A stretch of 64,000 nt of DNA from ZC4RG20 sp963702105 (GCA_963702105.1 OY969712.1:3286001-3350000); one strand, 5' to 3'; positions 7,338 to 18,416 are shown, counted from the first letter of the stretch. The notes: a model not told the origin generated them from the letters alone. Translations and numbers: made by a program.

Positions 7338-8845
7338 GGTCGGCCCCATAGCTGCTCGAACAAAGGACTCATGTGCTCGACGGCCCGGCGGTAGGCCGCA
7401 TACGCCCTGCCGTAAACGGCGGCGTTGGCGGGCTTCGGCGCCGCCGCGGCAGCAGCGTCGCGCGTCAGGTGCAGGGCGACGACTTCGCCTATCGAGCCGC
7501 TCCCGCCTCGCTCGCGCTCGAGCAGCCAAAGCGCCTGCAGCGCGGCGCCGAAAGACGCCCCTTCCTCCTGCTCGAGCACGATCACGGGCAGGCCGGCGAT
7601 GTCGGCCACGATCTGCCGCCAGGCGCGACTCTTCGCGCCGCCGCCCGTCAGGACGATTTCCTCCGCCGCGAGGCCGAGCCCCGCGAGCTCGTCGATGCCG
7701 AACTTAAGTCCGTACGTCGCGCCTTCGACGGTGGCGCGCAGCAGGTGCCCGCCGCTGCCGTTGTGCGCCGTGAGGCCGAGCACGCAGCCGCGGCCGGTCG
7801 GCAGATTCGGGGTCCGCTCGCCGTTGAAGAACGGCAGGACGAGCAGGCCCGCGCTGCCGGGCTCGATGCCCGCGAGCGTCGCGTCGAAGGCGTCGAGGCC
7901 GATGCCGAGCGGTACGCGCACGAGCTCGGTCGCGAATGTGCAGTTCATCGTGCAGAGCAACGGCAGCCACCCTCCGGTGGAGCTTGCAAAGGCTGCGACG
8001 TTGCCCTTCGGATCGACGATGGGCGCAGCCGAGTAGGCGTAGAGCGTGCCGGAGCTCCCGAGGCTCATCGTGAGCCGGCCGGGCACGACGTTGCCCGTGC
8101 CGATCGCGGCCATCATGTTGTCGCCCCCGCCCGGCGCCACGGGGACGCCGGCCGGCAGCCCGAAGGCCTGCGCCGCTTCGGCCGTCGTGCGGCCAATGAA
8201 CGCCTCGGGGCCGACGAGCGGCGGCAGCAGGGCCGCGAGCTCGCGGTCGGCGTCGACGGCGCGCAGCATGGGCAAGCTCCAGCGCCGCGCGCGCACGTCC
8301 ATGAGGCCCGTGCCGGAGGCGTCGCCGTGCTCCATGCAAAGCCTGCCCGTCAGCACGAAGTTCAGGTAGTCGTGCGGCAACAGAAAGTGAGCGGCGCGAG
8401 CGTAAAGCGCCGGATGCTGCTTCGCGAACCAACGGATCTTCGGTGCCGTATAGCCCGTCACGAGCGCATTGCCGCTGAGCTCGATGCAGCGCTCGCGGCC
8501 GCCGCAGGCCGCCGTAATCTCCTCGACCTCGGCCTCGGTCGAGGTGTCGCACCAGAGCTTGACGGGAATCAGCACGTGCCCCGCGGCGTCGAGCGCGACG
8601 AGCCCGTGCTGCTGGCCCGAGACGCCGATGGCCCGCACCGACGCGCGGACCTCGGCGGGAACCCGCGCGAGCCCATCGCGCAACGCCTCGAGCCACCACG
8701 CTGCCTGCTGCTCGGCCTTGCCCTGCGCGTCGCGCATGAGGTCGAGCGGCGCGGAGGCCGAGGCGCGCGTCACCTTGGTCTCGTAGTCGTAGAATATGGC
8801 CTTGAGGCTCTGCGTGCCGAGGTCGATGCCGAGCACCGTGTTCAC
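7334..8845 (-). CDS. xylB: xylulokinase
   Basis: FGGY-family kinase phosphorylating D-xylulose to xylulose 5-phosphate for the pentose phosphate pathway. The N-terminal phosphate loop is GIDLGTQSLKAIFYDYE. The presumed catalytic aspartate lies in PVAPGGGDNMMAAIGTG, and the C-terminal adenosine-binding stretch is LTGGGAKSRAWRQIVADI. I chose the GTG giving a 503-residue protein that begins four residues before the loop; an upstream TTG adds 11 residues. It is the first gene of a two-gene unit with xylA. Confidence 0.94.
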   Translation of the reverse strand: MNTVLGIDLGTQSLKAIFYDYETKVTRASASAPLDLMRDAQGKAEQQAAWWLEALRDGLARVPAEVRASVRAIGVSGQQHGLVALDAAGHVLIPVKLWCDTSTEAEVEEITAACGGRERCIELSGNALVTGYTAPKIRWFAKQHPALYARAAHFLLPHDYLNFVLTGRLCMEHGDASGTGLMDVRARRWSLPMLRAVDADRELAALLPPLVGPEAFIGRTTAEAAQAFGLPAGVPVAPGGGDNMMAAIGTGNVVPGRLTMSLGSSGTLYAYSAAPIVDPKGNVAAFASSTGGWLPLLCTMNCTFATELVRVPLGIGLDAFDATLAGIEPGSAGLLVLPFFNGERTPNLPTGRGCVLGLTAHNGSGGHLLRATVEGATYGLKFGIDELAGLGLAAEEIVLTGGGAKSRAWRQIVADIAGLPVIVLEQEEGASFGAALQALWLLERERGGSGSIGEVVALHLTRDAAAAAAPKPANAAVYGRAYAAYRRAVEHMSPLFEQLWGRP

Positions 8846-8947
8846 GGCCGCTGCCCCGCCTGCTTCGGCTCGCTGCAAAGACGCATCTCGGCCGTCCGTG
8901 AAAACCCTCGGGAAGTACCCATTCTAACGCCCATGCCCACTTTCGGC

Positions 8948-8962
8948 GTGCTATATATGCAC
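8948..8962. promoter_or_regulatory. short palindrome in the divergent xylB/lipoprotein spacer
   Basis: GTGC and GCAC flank a TATATAT core, giving a near-perfect inverted repeat in an otherwise GC-rich spacer between two divergent genes. The core could be the -10 element of the plus-strand gene, and the palindrome could be an operator. No matching regulator gene is adjacent. Confidence 0.25.
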
Positions 8963-9009
8963 ATGCCTCCCCCGTTCGCCATCGGCGCCGGACATCAGAG
9001 GAGCCGCCC

Positions 9010-9249
9010 ATGCAGCCCAGCAGGCCGATCGTCGCAACGCGTCCGCTCATGCTCTCCCTACTGGCCCTGTGCACGGAATCGGGCTGCACGCTGGGCCCGC
9101 CGCCCGTGAGATACCCCGAGGCGAAGATCTATGTAGGCACGGAAACGATCACGGTACGGCCCGGGGAAACCGACCGCTACGTTTGCCGGAAAGGCCTCAT
9201 GATCTGCAACGCCTACGGCGGCAGCGACTTTCGCTGCCATTGCGAGTGA
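9010..9249 (+). CDS. small secreted cysteine-containing protein, probable lipoprotein
   Basis: A 79-residue protein of unknown function. Residues 13-25 are hydrophobic and end at SGC26, a possible lipidation site, although the preceding residues are poor for a lipobox. The mature part has a compact cysteine cluster near the C-terminus (YVCRKGLMICNAYGG ... FRCHCE), suggesting disulfides or metal binding. An AGAGGAG ribosome site precedes the ATG. It stands alone, divergent from xylB. Confidence 0.55.
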   Translation: MQPSRPIVATRPLMLSLLALCTESGCTLGPPPVRYPEAKIYVGTETITVRPGETDRYVCRKGLMICNAYGGSDFRCHCE

Positions 9250-9364
9250 CATCGCCGCGCATTGCGATCGCGCGTTTCCGAGGGCATGATCGTCGCGAGT
9301 GCGACGGCATCAAGGATAAAACACCAGCCCGCCGCCTTCTCGGGAAAAGCCATAGGGAGACTCC

Positions 9365-10750
9365 ATGGGGGAGATGATCGAGCCGGCCTCGAATGCAAAG
9401 CCGCCCTCTTACACAGAGGCGCTCGCCGCCTACGTGGCGGAAAGCGCCTTCGAGGCCGTTCCTTCCAACGTCCGCCGCGAAGCGAAGCGCGCCATCCTGA
9501 ACTACCTCGGCTGCGCTCTGGGCGGTTGCCGAGAACGCGCGGTCGACATTGCCGTCGAAGTGCTCGCGCCCTACAGCGGCGCGACGACCGCCGGCCTGCT
9601 GGGCCGCGAGGAGCGCTTCGACGCGCTCAACGCCGCGCTCGTGAACGGCATTGCGTCGCACGTCCACGAGTACGACGACACGACGCCCAAGAACTACATT
9701 CATCCGAGCCCTCCGGTCGCCTCGGCCCTCTTCGCGCACGCGGCCGCCCATCGGGTTTCCGGGCGCGACTTCGTGCACGCGTTCGTGCTCGGCTTCGAGG
9801 CCGAATCGAGAGTCGGCAACGCCGTCTATCCCGCCCATTACGAAGCGGGCTGGCACATTACGTCCACGGCGGGCGTCTTCGGGGCCGCGGCGGCCATCGG
9901 GCGGCTCCTCGGTCTCACGCGGCAGCAGCTCGTCTGGGCGCTGGGCCTCGCCGCGACGCAGGCCGCCGGCATCCGCGAGATGTTCGGTTCGATGGCCAAG
10001 TCGTTCCAGCCCGGCCGGGCCGCGCAAAACGGCTACACGGCCGCCCTGTTCGCGCGGGCCGGCTTCACGGCCGGCGAGCGCGCGCTCGAAGGCCCGCGCG
10101 GCTTCGCGGCCGTCACGGCGAGCGAGTACGACCTCGAGCGAGTCACGGCCGGCCTCGGCACGGACTTCGATCTGCGAGCCAACACCTATAAACCTTACGC
10201 GTGCGGCCTCGTCGTGCACCCGACCATCGAAGGGTGCAGCCGCCTGCGGGATCGCCATGCGCTCGACGCTGCGTCGATCGAGGCCGTGCGCCTCGCCGTC
10301 GCACCCCTCGTGCTCGACCTGTGCAACCAGAAGGACCTGCGCCGCTCGCTGCAGACGAAATACTCGATCTATCACGCGGCGGCCATCGGCCTCGCCCGCG
10401 GCAAGGGGGGCCTCGACGAGTTCACGGACGAGGCGCTCCACGACCCCGTGCTCGCGCGCCTGCGCGGACTGACGCAGGCCACGGCCGATCCGGCCGTCGG
10501 CGAAGACCAGGTACGCATCGAGGTCGAGCTCGCGGACGGGCGAGTCCTGCGCGAGTTCGTCGAGCAGTCGCTCGGCAACATTCATCGGCCGCTCAGCGAC
10601 GCCCACCTCGAGGACAAATTCCGCGATCAAGCCGTACGCGCGCTGCCCCCGGAGCGCCTAGAACGCGTGATCGCCGCGTGCTGGAACATCGACGAGCTCG
10701 CGGACGTTCGGGAGCTCGTCGAGCTCGCGAGGCCGGACCGCCGCGCGTGA
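9365..10750 (+). CDS. MmgE/PrpD family protein
   Basis: A 461-residue member of the MmgE/PrpD fold, which includes 2-methylcitrate dehydratase, cis-aconitate decarboxylase and immune-responsive gene 1. Typical features are AILNYLGCALGG near the N-terminus, NGIASHVHEYDDT (the conserved H-x-x-x-DD active-site region), GFEAESRVGNAVYP, WHITSTAGVFGAAAA, and the C-terminal-domain entry YKPYACGLVVHPTIEG. No prpB, prpC or acnM neighbour is present, so a methylcitrate-cycle role is not supported. Instead its stop overlaps (GTGA) the gene for an ABC transporter lipoprotein. It probably dehydrates or decarboxylates a carboxylic acid that the transporter imports; the substrate is unknown. Confidence 0.85.
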   Translation: MGEMIEPASNAKPPSYTEALAAYVAESAFEAVPSNVRREAKRAILNYLGCALGGCRERAVDIAVEVLAPYSGATTAGLLGREERFDALNAALVNGIASHVHEYDDTTPKNYIHPSPPVASALFAHAAAHRVSGRDFVHAFVLGFEAESRVGNAVYPAHYEAGWHITSTAGVFGAAAAIGRLLGLTRQQLVWALGLAATQAAGIREMFGSMAKSFQPGRAAQNGYTAALFARAGFTAGERALEGPRGFAAVTASEYDLERVTAGLGTDFDLRANTYKPYACGLVVHPTIEGCSRLRDRHALDAASIEAVRLAVAPLVLDLCNQKDLRRSLQTKYSIYHAAAIGLARGKGGLDEFTDEALHDPVLARLRGLTQATADPAVGEDQVRIEVELADGRVLREFVEQSLGNIHRPLSDAHLEDKFRDQAVRALPPERLERVIAACWNIDELADVRELVELARPDRRA

Positions 10751-11766
10751 AACGGCGCCGCTGGATACTCGCCTGGCTCGCGCTCGCCGCGGCCGCGCTC
10801 GCGAGCGGCTGCGGTCGCGCACCTCAGAGTCCCGAGATCAGGATTCCGCTCGGCGCCGGCGGCGTCGGCTTCCTGCCGCTGTTCGTCATGCGCCAACAGC
10901 ACCTCATCGAAAAACACGCGCGCGAGGCCGGCATCGGGAACCTCACGGTGCGCTGGATCGACCTCGGCGGGCCCGCCGTCATGAACGACGCCTTACTGTC
11001 GGGATCGGTCGATTTCATCGCCGCCGGGCCGCCGGCCTTCCTGACGCTATGGGACCGAACGCAGGGCGCCCTGGACGTCCGCGGCGTCGCCGCCATGTCC
11101 TCGCTGCCCATGTACCTCAATACCCGCGCCGCGCGCCTGCGTACCCTCGACGATCTCACGGACGCCGACAAGGTAGCGGTCACGGCCGTGAAGGTCTCGA
11201 TCCCGGCCCTGGTCATGCAGATGTACGCGCGCGAGCATTACGGCGACGCCGAAGTGCATCGTTTCGACAAGTACACCGTCACCATGACCCATCCCGACGC
11301 CGTCGTCGCGCTGCTGTCCGGCTCGGGCGGCATCGACGCCCACTTCACGTCGCCCCCGTTTCACGAGCGCGAGATCGCCGACCCGGCCGTCCACACCGTC
11401 ATGACCACCAACGAGGTTCTGGGCGGGCCCACGACGTTCACGATGCTCTCCACCACGGGCGCCTTCCGACGACAGCATCCGAAGCTCTACGCCGCCGTGC
11501 TCGCCGCGCTCCAGGAAGCCGTCGGAATCATCCGCATGAATCCCTCGGCGGCAGCGGACGTCCTGCTTCGGAACGGCTCCAGTGCAGGGTTCTCGCACGA
11601 CGAGCTCGTCCGGGTCCTGAACGACCCCGATATACGCTTCACGACAGCTCCCCAGAACGTCATGAAGTACGCGGAATTCATGTATGCGACGGGTTCGCTC
11701 AAGCATCGGCCGGCGTCGTGGAAGGACTTGTTCTTCCCGGAGATTCATACGGCGCCAGGCAGCTGA
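10747..11766 (+). CDS. ABC transporter substrate-binding lipoprotein, NMT1/SsuA-like
   Basis: Periplasmic binding protein of the NMT1/THI5, SsuA and TauA type, 339 residues. A basic start and hydrophobic stretch lead to a good lipobox, LASGC22. The body shows the family's order: IPLGAGGVGFLPLFVMRQQHLIEK, a GGPAVMNDALLSGSVDFIAAG stretch (recruitment of a low-abundance ligand) and a second-lobe TTTGAFRRQHPKLYAAVLAAL region. Its GTG start overlaps the MmgE/PrpD stop. Ligands of this family include aliphatic sulfonates, taurine, pyrimidine precursors and aromatic acids; none can be chosen from sequence. Confidence 0.88.
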   Translation: MKRRRWILAWLALAAAALASGCGRAPQSPEIRIPLGAGGVGFLPLFVMRQQHLIEKHAREAGIGNLTVRWIDLGGPAVMNDALLSGSVDFIAAGPPAFLTLWDRTQGALDVRGVAAMSSLPMYLNTRAARLRTLDDLTDADKVAVTAVKVSIPALVMQMYAREHYGDAEVHRFDKYTVTMTHPDAVVALLSGSGGIDAHFTSPPFHEREIADPAVHTVMTTNEVLGGPTTFTMLSTTGAFRRQHPKLYAAVLAALQEAVGIIRMNPSAAADVLLRNGSSAGFSHDELVRVLNDPDIRFTTAPQNVMKYAEFMYATGSLKHRPASWKDLFFPEIHTAPGS

Positions 11767-11772
11767 GCGGTC

Positions 11773-12648
<876 letters not shown>

Positions 12649-12649
12649 C

Positions 12650-13477
12650 GTGCTCGAGGCCTTCACGCTCGAGATCACGGAACGGCCCGTCCCGCGCTGG
12701 ACCCGCCTCTACGAGAATGCGGCGTTACGCAAGACCTTGATCCTGCTCGTTCTCGCCGCGCTATGGGAAGCGTATGCGCGCTGGCTCGGCAACCCGCTTG
12801 TGTTTCCGACGCTCACGGCGACGCTGGCGGCGCTTTACCACGACAGCGCCGACGGCCAGCTGCCCCGCGCCGCGGTCTACACGCTCTCGCTGCTGCTCGA
12901 AGGCTACGCCGCGGGTCTGGCCGCCGCGGCGCTCTTGACCGCCGTCGCCGCCACGACGCGCATCGGTGCGGACCTGCTCGAAACCCTGACGGCGATGTTC
13001 AATCCGCTCCCGTCGATCGCCTTGCTGCCGTTGGCGCTGATCTGGTTCGGGCTCGGCCCGGGCAGCGTAATCTTCGTGCTCATTCACGCCGTCCTCTGGT
13101 CCGTCGCGCTCGCGACGCTCGGCGGCTTTCGGGCAGTTGGGGGCACGCTGCGCATGGTCGGCCGCAACTACGGCCTCTCGCGCCTCGGGTACATTACGCG
13201 CATCCTGATCCCGGCCGCGTTTCCGAGCATCCTCACGGGTCTCAAGGTCGGCTGGGCGTTCGCGTGGCGGACCCTGATCGCCGCCGAGCTCGTTTTCGGC
13301 GTCAGCTCCGGCTCGGGCGGCCTCGGATGGTATATCTTCGAGAACAAAAACGAGCTGCTGATCCCGCAGGTCTTTGCCGGGCTGCTCACGGTGATCCTGT
13401 TCGGACTCGCGGTCGAGAACCTGCTGTTTCGCAGCATCGAGAACCGTACGGTCAGGCGGTGGGGAATGCACGCCTAG
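12650..13477 (+). CDS. ABC transporter permease, SsuC/TauC type
   Basis: Membrane permease of the same importer, about 275 residues with roughly six hydrophobic segments. The EAA loop that contacts the ATPase is present in modified form around GGFRAVGGTLRMVGRNYGLSR. AWRTLIAAELVFGVSSGSGGLGWYIFE is typical of the family. I chose the GTG two bases after the ATPase stop because it lies about 25 residues before the first membrane segment. In-frame ATGs at 12581 and 12611 would overlap the repetitive ATPase tail and add unconserved proline-rich residues. Confidence 0.88.
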   Translation: MLEAFTLEITERPVPRWTRLYENAALRKTLILLVLAALWEAYARWLGNPLVFPTLTATLAALYHDSADGQLPRAAVYTLSLLLEGYAAGLAAAALLTAVAATTRIGADLLETLTAMFNPLPSIALLPLALIWFGLGPGSVIFVLIHAVLWSVALATLGGFRAVGGTLRMVGRNYGLSRLGYITRILIPAAFPSILTGLKVGWAFAWRTLIAAELVFGVSSGSGGLGWYIFENKNELLIPQVFAGLLTVILFGLAVENLLFRSIENRTVRRWGMHA

Positions 13478-13508
13478 TGCGCTCCTCGCGCCTTGCGGGC
13501 CCGGAGCT

Positions 13509-14912
13509 CTACCGTTTCACGAACTCCACGCGCCGGTTCTGAGCCTTGCCCGCGGCCGTATTGTTGTCCGCCACGGGTTGCGACGCCCCTTTGCCATCCG
13601 TCGTCATCCGCGCGCCGTCGATGCCGAATTCGCCGCTCAAGGCCGCCTTCACGGCTTCGGCCCGCTTGGCCGAGAGCTTCATGTTGTAGTCCGGGTCGCC
13701 GTCCGAATCGGTATGACCGACGATCGTGACGCGGACGGACGCGTTGTCTTTGAGCACGTCCGCGATGTCCTTGAGCACGCCATAAGACTCGGGCCTGATC
13801 TGGGCCGAGTTGACGGCGAACAGAATGCCCGTGGTCGAGAACTTGCCCTCCTTGATGAGCTTGTTCCGGGTATCGGGCGCGCCGACGGCGAGCTTGACGT
13901 TGCTGACGTAGTAGGCGTCCTCGTTCTTCATGTCCGAGGGCAGCTCGAACATGAGAAAGTCGTAGTTCTTTCCGGCGGCGAAGGCCCGCGGCAGGTCGAA
14001 GACCTTTTCCTGATCAACGTAGACCCGCACCCTTTGCTTCTGGCGCCAAATGGATACCTTGACGCTATTCTTGTTCGCGCCCTTGAGATAGCGCACTTCG
14101 TTCTCGTCGCCGTTGATGACGACGGCGCCATCCGCGTAGGTGTATATCCGGCCTCGCCCGCTGTGGTTGTAGACATTGGTCGGCTGCAGAGCGACCGCCA
14201 CTCCGGAGCGATGCTCGTCCGTTAGAAACCAGCCGGAAAATTCCTTGTTCGTCTGACCGCCGCTCAGCATCCAGATCTTCAGATTGGAGGAATAGTCGCT
14301 GATGTTCGGGTTGGACTGAAGATCGAACTCGAGAGTGAAATTGTCGGGCAACGCCTTGACGAACTCCGGTACGTAGCGCCCCTGCTTCTTCAGCGCCAGC
14401 CAATGCCCCGAGGCATCGTTCAGGCTCACGACATCGCCGGTGCTGTTCGTATTCCAAACGTCGGGAAAATCGCCGATCGCGTCCTGGGAGAAATCCTCGA
14501 AGGCGACGACTTTGTCCCCCGGCACGAAATCGAATTTGCTGTACGCCCTCAGATCGCCGGCTTGGGCCTTGCCCGCGCCCGCGGCGGCCGACGCGCTTCC
14601 CGGAGGCTGACTCGCGCCGCCTTGGCTCTGCGCAGCGGCGTTCGTGTTTCCGCCCGCGTTGCCGGCCGAGGCCTGCGCCTGGTCCTCGCTCTTCTTGTTC
14701 TTCCTGCGGCTGAAGAATTTGCCGAGCCCATGCTGGAGCTTGTCCGCCGCCGCCTCCACGCCCTTTTGCGTCTCTCCGACCGCGACGTTCTCGGTGGCCT
14801 GCTTGGCGCCTTGTTTGACCGCGTCGCCGATATCCTGAGCCCGCCCGGAGACCGCCCAACCGGCGCCTACTGCCAGTGTGAGCGCGCAGACTAATGCGCC
14901 GTATTTGTTCAT
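13509..14912 (-). CDS. OmpA-family outer-membrane/periplasmic protein
   Basis: A 467-residue secreted protein. A signal peptide (NKYGALVCALTLAVGAGWAVSGRAQ) is followed by a low-complexity Ala/Gly/Gln/Asn linker to about residue 120, a central region of about 200 residues of unknown fold (FDFVPGDKVVAFEDFSQD ... KVSIWRQKQRVRVYVDQ), and a C-terminal OmpA-like domain of about 110 residues. That domain has the peptidoglycan-binding elements GHTDSDGDPDYN and LSAKRAEAV, with NRRVEFV at the end. The start is set by a CAGGA ribosome site. The central region resembles a carbohydrate-binding or lectin-like sandwich, but that is only an impression. Confidence 0.85.
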   Translation of the reverse strand: MNKYGALVCALTLAVGAGWAVSGRAQDIGDAVKQGAKQATENVAVGETQKGVEAAADKLQHGLGKFFSRRKNKKSEDQAQASAGNAGGNTNAAAQSQGGASQPPGSASAAAGAGKAQAGDLRAYSKFDFVPGDKVVAFEDFSQDAIGDFPDVWNTNSTGDVVSLNDASGHWLALKKQGRYVPEFVKALPDNFTLEFDLQSNPNISDYSSNLKIWMLSGGQTNKEFSGWFLTDEHRSGVAVALQPTNVYNHSGRGRIYTYADGAVVINGDENEVRYLKGANKNSVKVSIWRQKQRVRVYVDQEKVFDLPRAFAAGKNYDFLMFELPSDMKNEDAYYVSNVKLAVGAPDTRNKLIKEGKFSTTGILFAVNSAQIRPESYGVLKDIADVLKDNASVRVTIVGHTDSDGDPDYNMKLSAKRAEAVKAALSGEFGIDGARMTTDGKGASQPVADNNTAAGKAQNRRVEFVKR

Positions 14913-15044
14913 GTTTTTGTCCTGCAAGAGCCTTTTGCCGCGCCGGAGCGCCTTCGCCGCGCCGACGCGCGTCGTAACCCTCGACCGGTCCCCCATACCG
15001 CTGAGCATCCGCGCGGATTCAGCTCCGTGATAGGAGGGAAAACC

Positions 15045-17808
15045 CTACGAAATCGGCCGGGACTCGGTCTTCTCGAGGGCGCGGGCCAGCTGGGCGCGCG
15101 AGGAGATCCCGAGCTTGCGGTAGGCGCGGGCGAGATTGGCCTCGACCGTCTTCACGCTCACGAACGCTCGCTCTGCGATCGCTCGGTTACTGAAGCCATC
15201 CGCCGCGAGGCTTGCGATGCGTTCCTCGGTCGCCGTCAGTGCGCTCGCGGCGCGGCGCGTTGCCACGCGGGCGAGCTCGGAGCGCGTCTGGGCGGCCCAG
15301 AACGGCGAGCCGAGAGAGTCGAAGACGACGAGCGCTTCCTCGAGCGCGAGCCGCGCCAACCGCTTTTGGCGGCGGCGGCGACGCAGCCGGCCGAGCTGGA
15401 GCAAGGTGCGGGCTCGTTCGAGCGGCATCGGCGTCGTCCGATGGTGGCGGAGGGCGTCCTCGATTGCAGCGAAGGCGGACTCGAAATCCCCTCCTGCGGC
15501 TGCGAGAAGTGCCCGGCAGCGGCTTGCGGCAGCGAGCGCCCAGCCCCGCTCGAGGGCCTGCGCCTGGCGCTCGAACGGCTCGAGCAGCGTTCGCGCCTCC
15601 TCACTGCGCCCGAGCTCCACGAGGGCCTCGACCTCATCGGGCACGAACAAGCTGAGCGCGACGTCCGTAGCCTCGAGCGCCGAGGTCAGCTCGACGCGCG
15701 GACCAAGCGCCTCGTGGGCGCCGCCGGGGTTGCCCAGCGAGAGCTCGAGGAACCCGCGCGCCCAGCGCGCCCAAATCGCGCCCGGCGTCCACCCGAGCCG
15801 CTCGAATCCCGTGATGGCCTCTGCGGAATCTCGGCGCGCCTCCTCCGTCGCGCCGGCGTGGGCATGGGCGATCGCGCTCGCGCTGAGCGCCAGCGCGTCC
15901 ACCAGCCGGTCGTCGAGCAAGCTCGCCGCTTGACGCGCCTCCGCCGCGAGGCGGCCCGCACGCTGCAGGTCGCCGCACCAAACCGCAGCCCATACCAGAT
16001 AGAGGAAGAGCAGCGGGGCGTCGCTCTCCCGTCCCTGCTCGAGCGCCTCGACGCGCATCGCGTCGAGCACGGCGGTCGCCTCGTCCAGGCGCCCGGTGCA
16101 CAGGAGGAGGAAGCCCTGCACGAAGCGCGGCCGAAGCGGCAGCGGTGACTCGCGCAGCCTATCCTCCAGTGCGAGCGCTCGCCGCAGATCGGCCTCGCGA
16201 ACGCCGCGCCCGCGCAGGAACCCGAGCACGGTCTGCACGCAGAGTGCGCTCGCCAGCAACCCTTGGTCGCCCGCATGCTCCGCATGCACTACGGCCGAAC
16301 GCGAATGCATCTCGCCGACGCCATACTGGTCCACGTTCGAGTGATAGAACGCGAGATCGAGCTCGATCTCGGCCGCCGTCTCGGGCTCGCCCGCGGCGGC
16401 ATCCCGGGCGGCCAGCGCGAACTCGATCGCCTCCGTGAAGCCGCCTCGACGGCTGCGCAACAGCCCCTGCAGCCGCAACGCCTTCGCACGAAGCGGGCCA
16501 GCGCCGACGAAGGTCACGCTCCGATCGAGCAAGGTCTCGGCGCGGGCGAGCGCACCCGCATCGAATTGGAATGCGGCCGCGGCGAGCATGCGCGCCGACC
16601 GAAGGCCATCTTCTTTCGGGGACAGGCGCAGCGCGAGCTCGGCGAGCTCGGCCGCCGCTTCGGGCGCCCCGCGCGCGCTCGCCAGGCCGGCCGCCGAATC
16701 GAGCACGCGCGCCACTTCCTCGTCCGGGGAGCTCGCAGCGAGCGCCAGATGGCGCGCCCGCTCCTCGAACGTCCGTCACGAGTGCCGCGAGCCGACGGTG
16801 CGTGGCTCGGCGACGGGCCGTCGAGGCCGAGTCGCGGATCGCCGCGGCCAGCAGCGGATGCTTGAACTCGATCCGATCGTCTTCGACGACACGAACGATT
16901 CCGGCCTCCTCGGCCGCGCCGAGCGCCTCCTCGTCCACGAGCCCCGTACGCGGGACCGCAAGGCAGGCTGCCGTGAGCAGCGCTTGCCGGGTTTCCGGAG
17001 CCAGCCGCTGCAGGCGCGCCCGCACGAGCGCGCGAAGATCGGGCGGCACCGGCAATTCCTCCGCGGGCGCCCGGTCGCCGAGGCGCTCCAGCTCTTGTGC
17101 GATCTCGAGGGCATGGAGAGGGTTTCCGCCGCTGGTCTTGACCACACGCAGCAACGTCGGCCGCGGCAACGTCGCCCCCAGCTCGTTCTTGAGAATCGCC
17201 TGTACGGAAGCGAGGTCGAGCGGCCCGAGCGCCAGCTCGGTACGGCGTTCGAGAGGAAGGGCATCGACGAAGGTCTGCGGCCGAAGCTCGTCCACGCGCA
17301 CCGAAGCGAGCACCCCGATCGGTGCGTCCTCGAGTCGACGGAGCGCGTAAGCGAGCGCCGCCGCAGTCGAGTCGTCCAGCCATTGCGCGTCGTCGACTGC
17401 GATCAGAGTAGGCCCGGCCGCGGCGATTTCCCGCAGCAGTGAGAGCAGGCCGCCCGCGATCGCGCGCGCGTCCACTCGATCCCGAGCCTCGGCCCGCAAC
17501 AGCGCGACCTCCAAAGCGCGGCGCTGCACGCGTGGGAGCGCGGCAAAGCGTTCGGGCTCGAGGTTGCCAAGGAGATCCCAAAGCCCCACGTGGGCGAGCT
17601 TCGCTTCTGTCTCGCTCGGCCGTGCCGAAAAAACGCGGATGCCGTTCTCCTCGGCCGCCGCAAGGCCCCGCCGCCACACCGTCGTCTTGCCCATGCCCGC
17701 CGGCCCGAGGAGAACGGCCGCGGCAAGGCCGTGCTTCAGGCGCCCGAGGAAGGCCTCCAACTGCTCGAGCTCGACTCGGCGCCCGATGACCTCACGGCGC
17801 TCGCCCAC
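15045..17808 (-). pseudogene. large LuxR-family ATPase regulator, interrupted by a one-base frameshift
   Basis: A MalT-like/LAL transcription regulator of about 920 residues if the frame is restored. The N-terminal half has Walker A GPAGMGKTT, Walker B TLIAVDDAQWLDD and a sensor region GGNPLHALEIA. The middle is TPR-like. The C-terminus is a LuxR helix-turn-helix (LTATEERIASLAADGFSNRAIAERAF, then VSVKTVEANL and KLGISSRAQLARAL). The frame breaks near 16768, where the coding strand reads GACGTTCGAGGAG; removing one T gives D-V-E-E-R-A-R-H-L-A-L-A, which joins both halves in frame and makes the length a multiple of three. This could be a sequencing error or true inactivation. The gene is unlinked to an obvious target. 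Confidence 0.85.
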
Positions 17809-17891
17809 GGCGCTAGTATCCCGTATCGCAACTGCCGGCTTCGCTCATCAGAGCCCTTCTTCTTGTCGCCGCGATCTCCCCGTCGCCGGCG

Positions 17892-18416
17892 CTATGATGC
17901 CACAAGGCCGGCAAGCTCGAGCCGCCGCTTACCGGAATACAGGTAGGCGTAGCCGGCGAAACGGACAAGCGCAGTCAGCCGCCCGCGAGCTTCCCTCCCC
18001 ACGTCGAAGGCTCGAACGTCGCGCACCGATTCAGAGAAGGTCCAAATGTGGCCGGCGGTGTCCTTGGCCGTGTACTGACGCTCGCCATAAGCAAACGTTT
18101 CGGGCGCCGCGACGATTTCGACCCCGAGCGCGGCCGCCGCCCCGAAGTGAGCGTCCACGTCGCGCACGCGAACCATGAGGGAATGGCCGAGCGGCGTCCC
18201 GCCCGCTGCGAGTCCTTCGGTGACGACTACGGCGCAGCTGCCGATTGCGAGCTGAACTCTGTGGCTTCCAATGCGCAGCCGTTCTTCGAATCCGAATGCA
18301 CGGCAGAGCCACTGTGCGGCGAGGGCGGCATCCGGATATTGGAGAACCGGTATCACCGTGGCGGCGGGCATGGAGAGATTGTCCGCACCGAAAGCGAAGG
18401 CCGTCTCGCCGTTCAT
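17892..18416 (-). CDS. VOC (glyoxalase/bleomycin-resistance) family protein
   Basis: A 174-residue vicinal-oxygen-chelate fold protein. The N-terminal half reads VIPVLQYPDAALAAQWLCRAFGFEERLRIG, the standard paired beta-alpha-beta start with F-G-F-E. The second module contains VRVRDVDAHFGAAAALGVEIV and ERQYTAKDTAGHIWTFSE, where the G-H-I-W-x-F-S-E end is typical. About 35 residues beyond this fold have no recognisable motif. Likely roles range from antibiotic binding to small-molecule isomerisation, and I cannot choose. It is followed by the LuxR-type regulator on the same strand, 84 bases downstream. Confidence 0.75.
   Translation of the reverse strand: MNGETAFAFGADNLSMPAATVIPVLQYPDAALAAQWLCRAFGFEERLRIGSHRVQLAIGSCAVVVTEGLAAGGTPLGHSLMVRVRDVDAHFGAAAALGVEIVAAPETFAYGERQYTAKDTAGHIWTFSESVRDVRAFDVGREARGRLTALVRFAGYAYLYSGKRRLELAGLVAS

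Noticed and set aside
9058..9252. A 64-codon minus-strand frame opposite the small lipoprotein
   Set aside because: It has no signal peptide or ribosome site, while the plus-strand frame has both.
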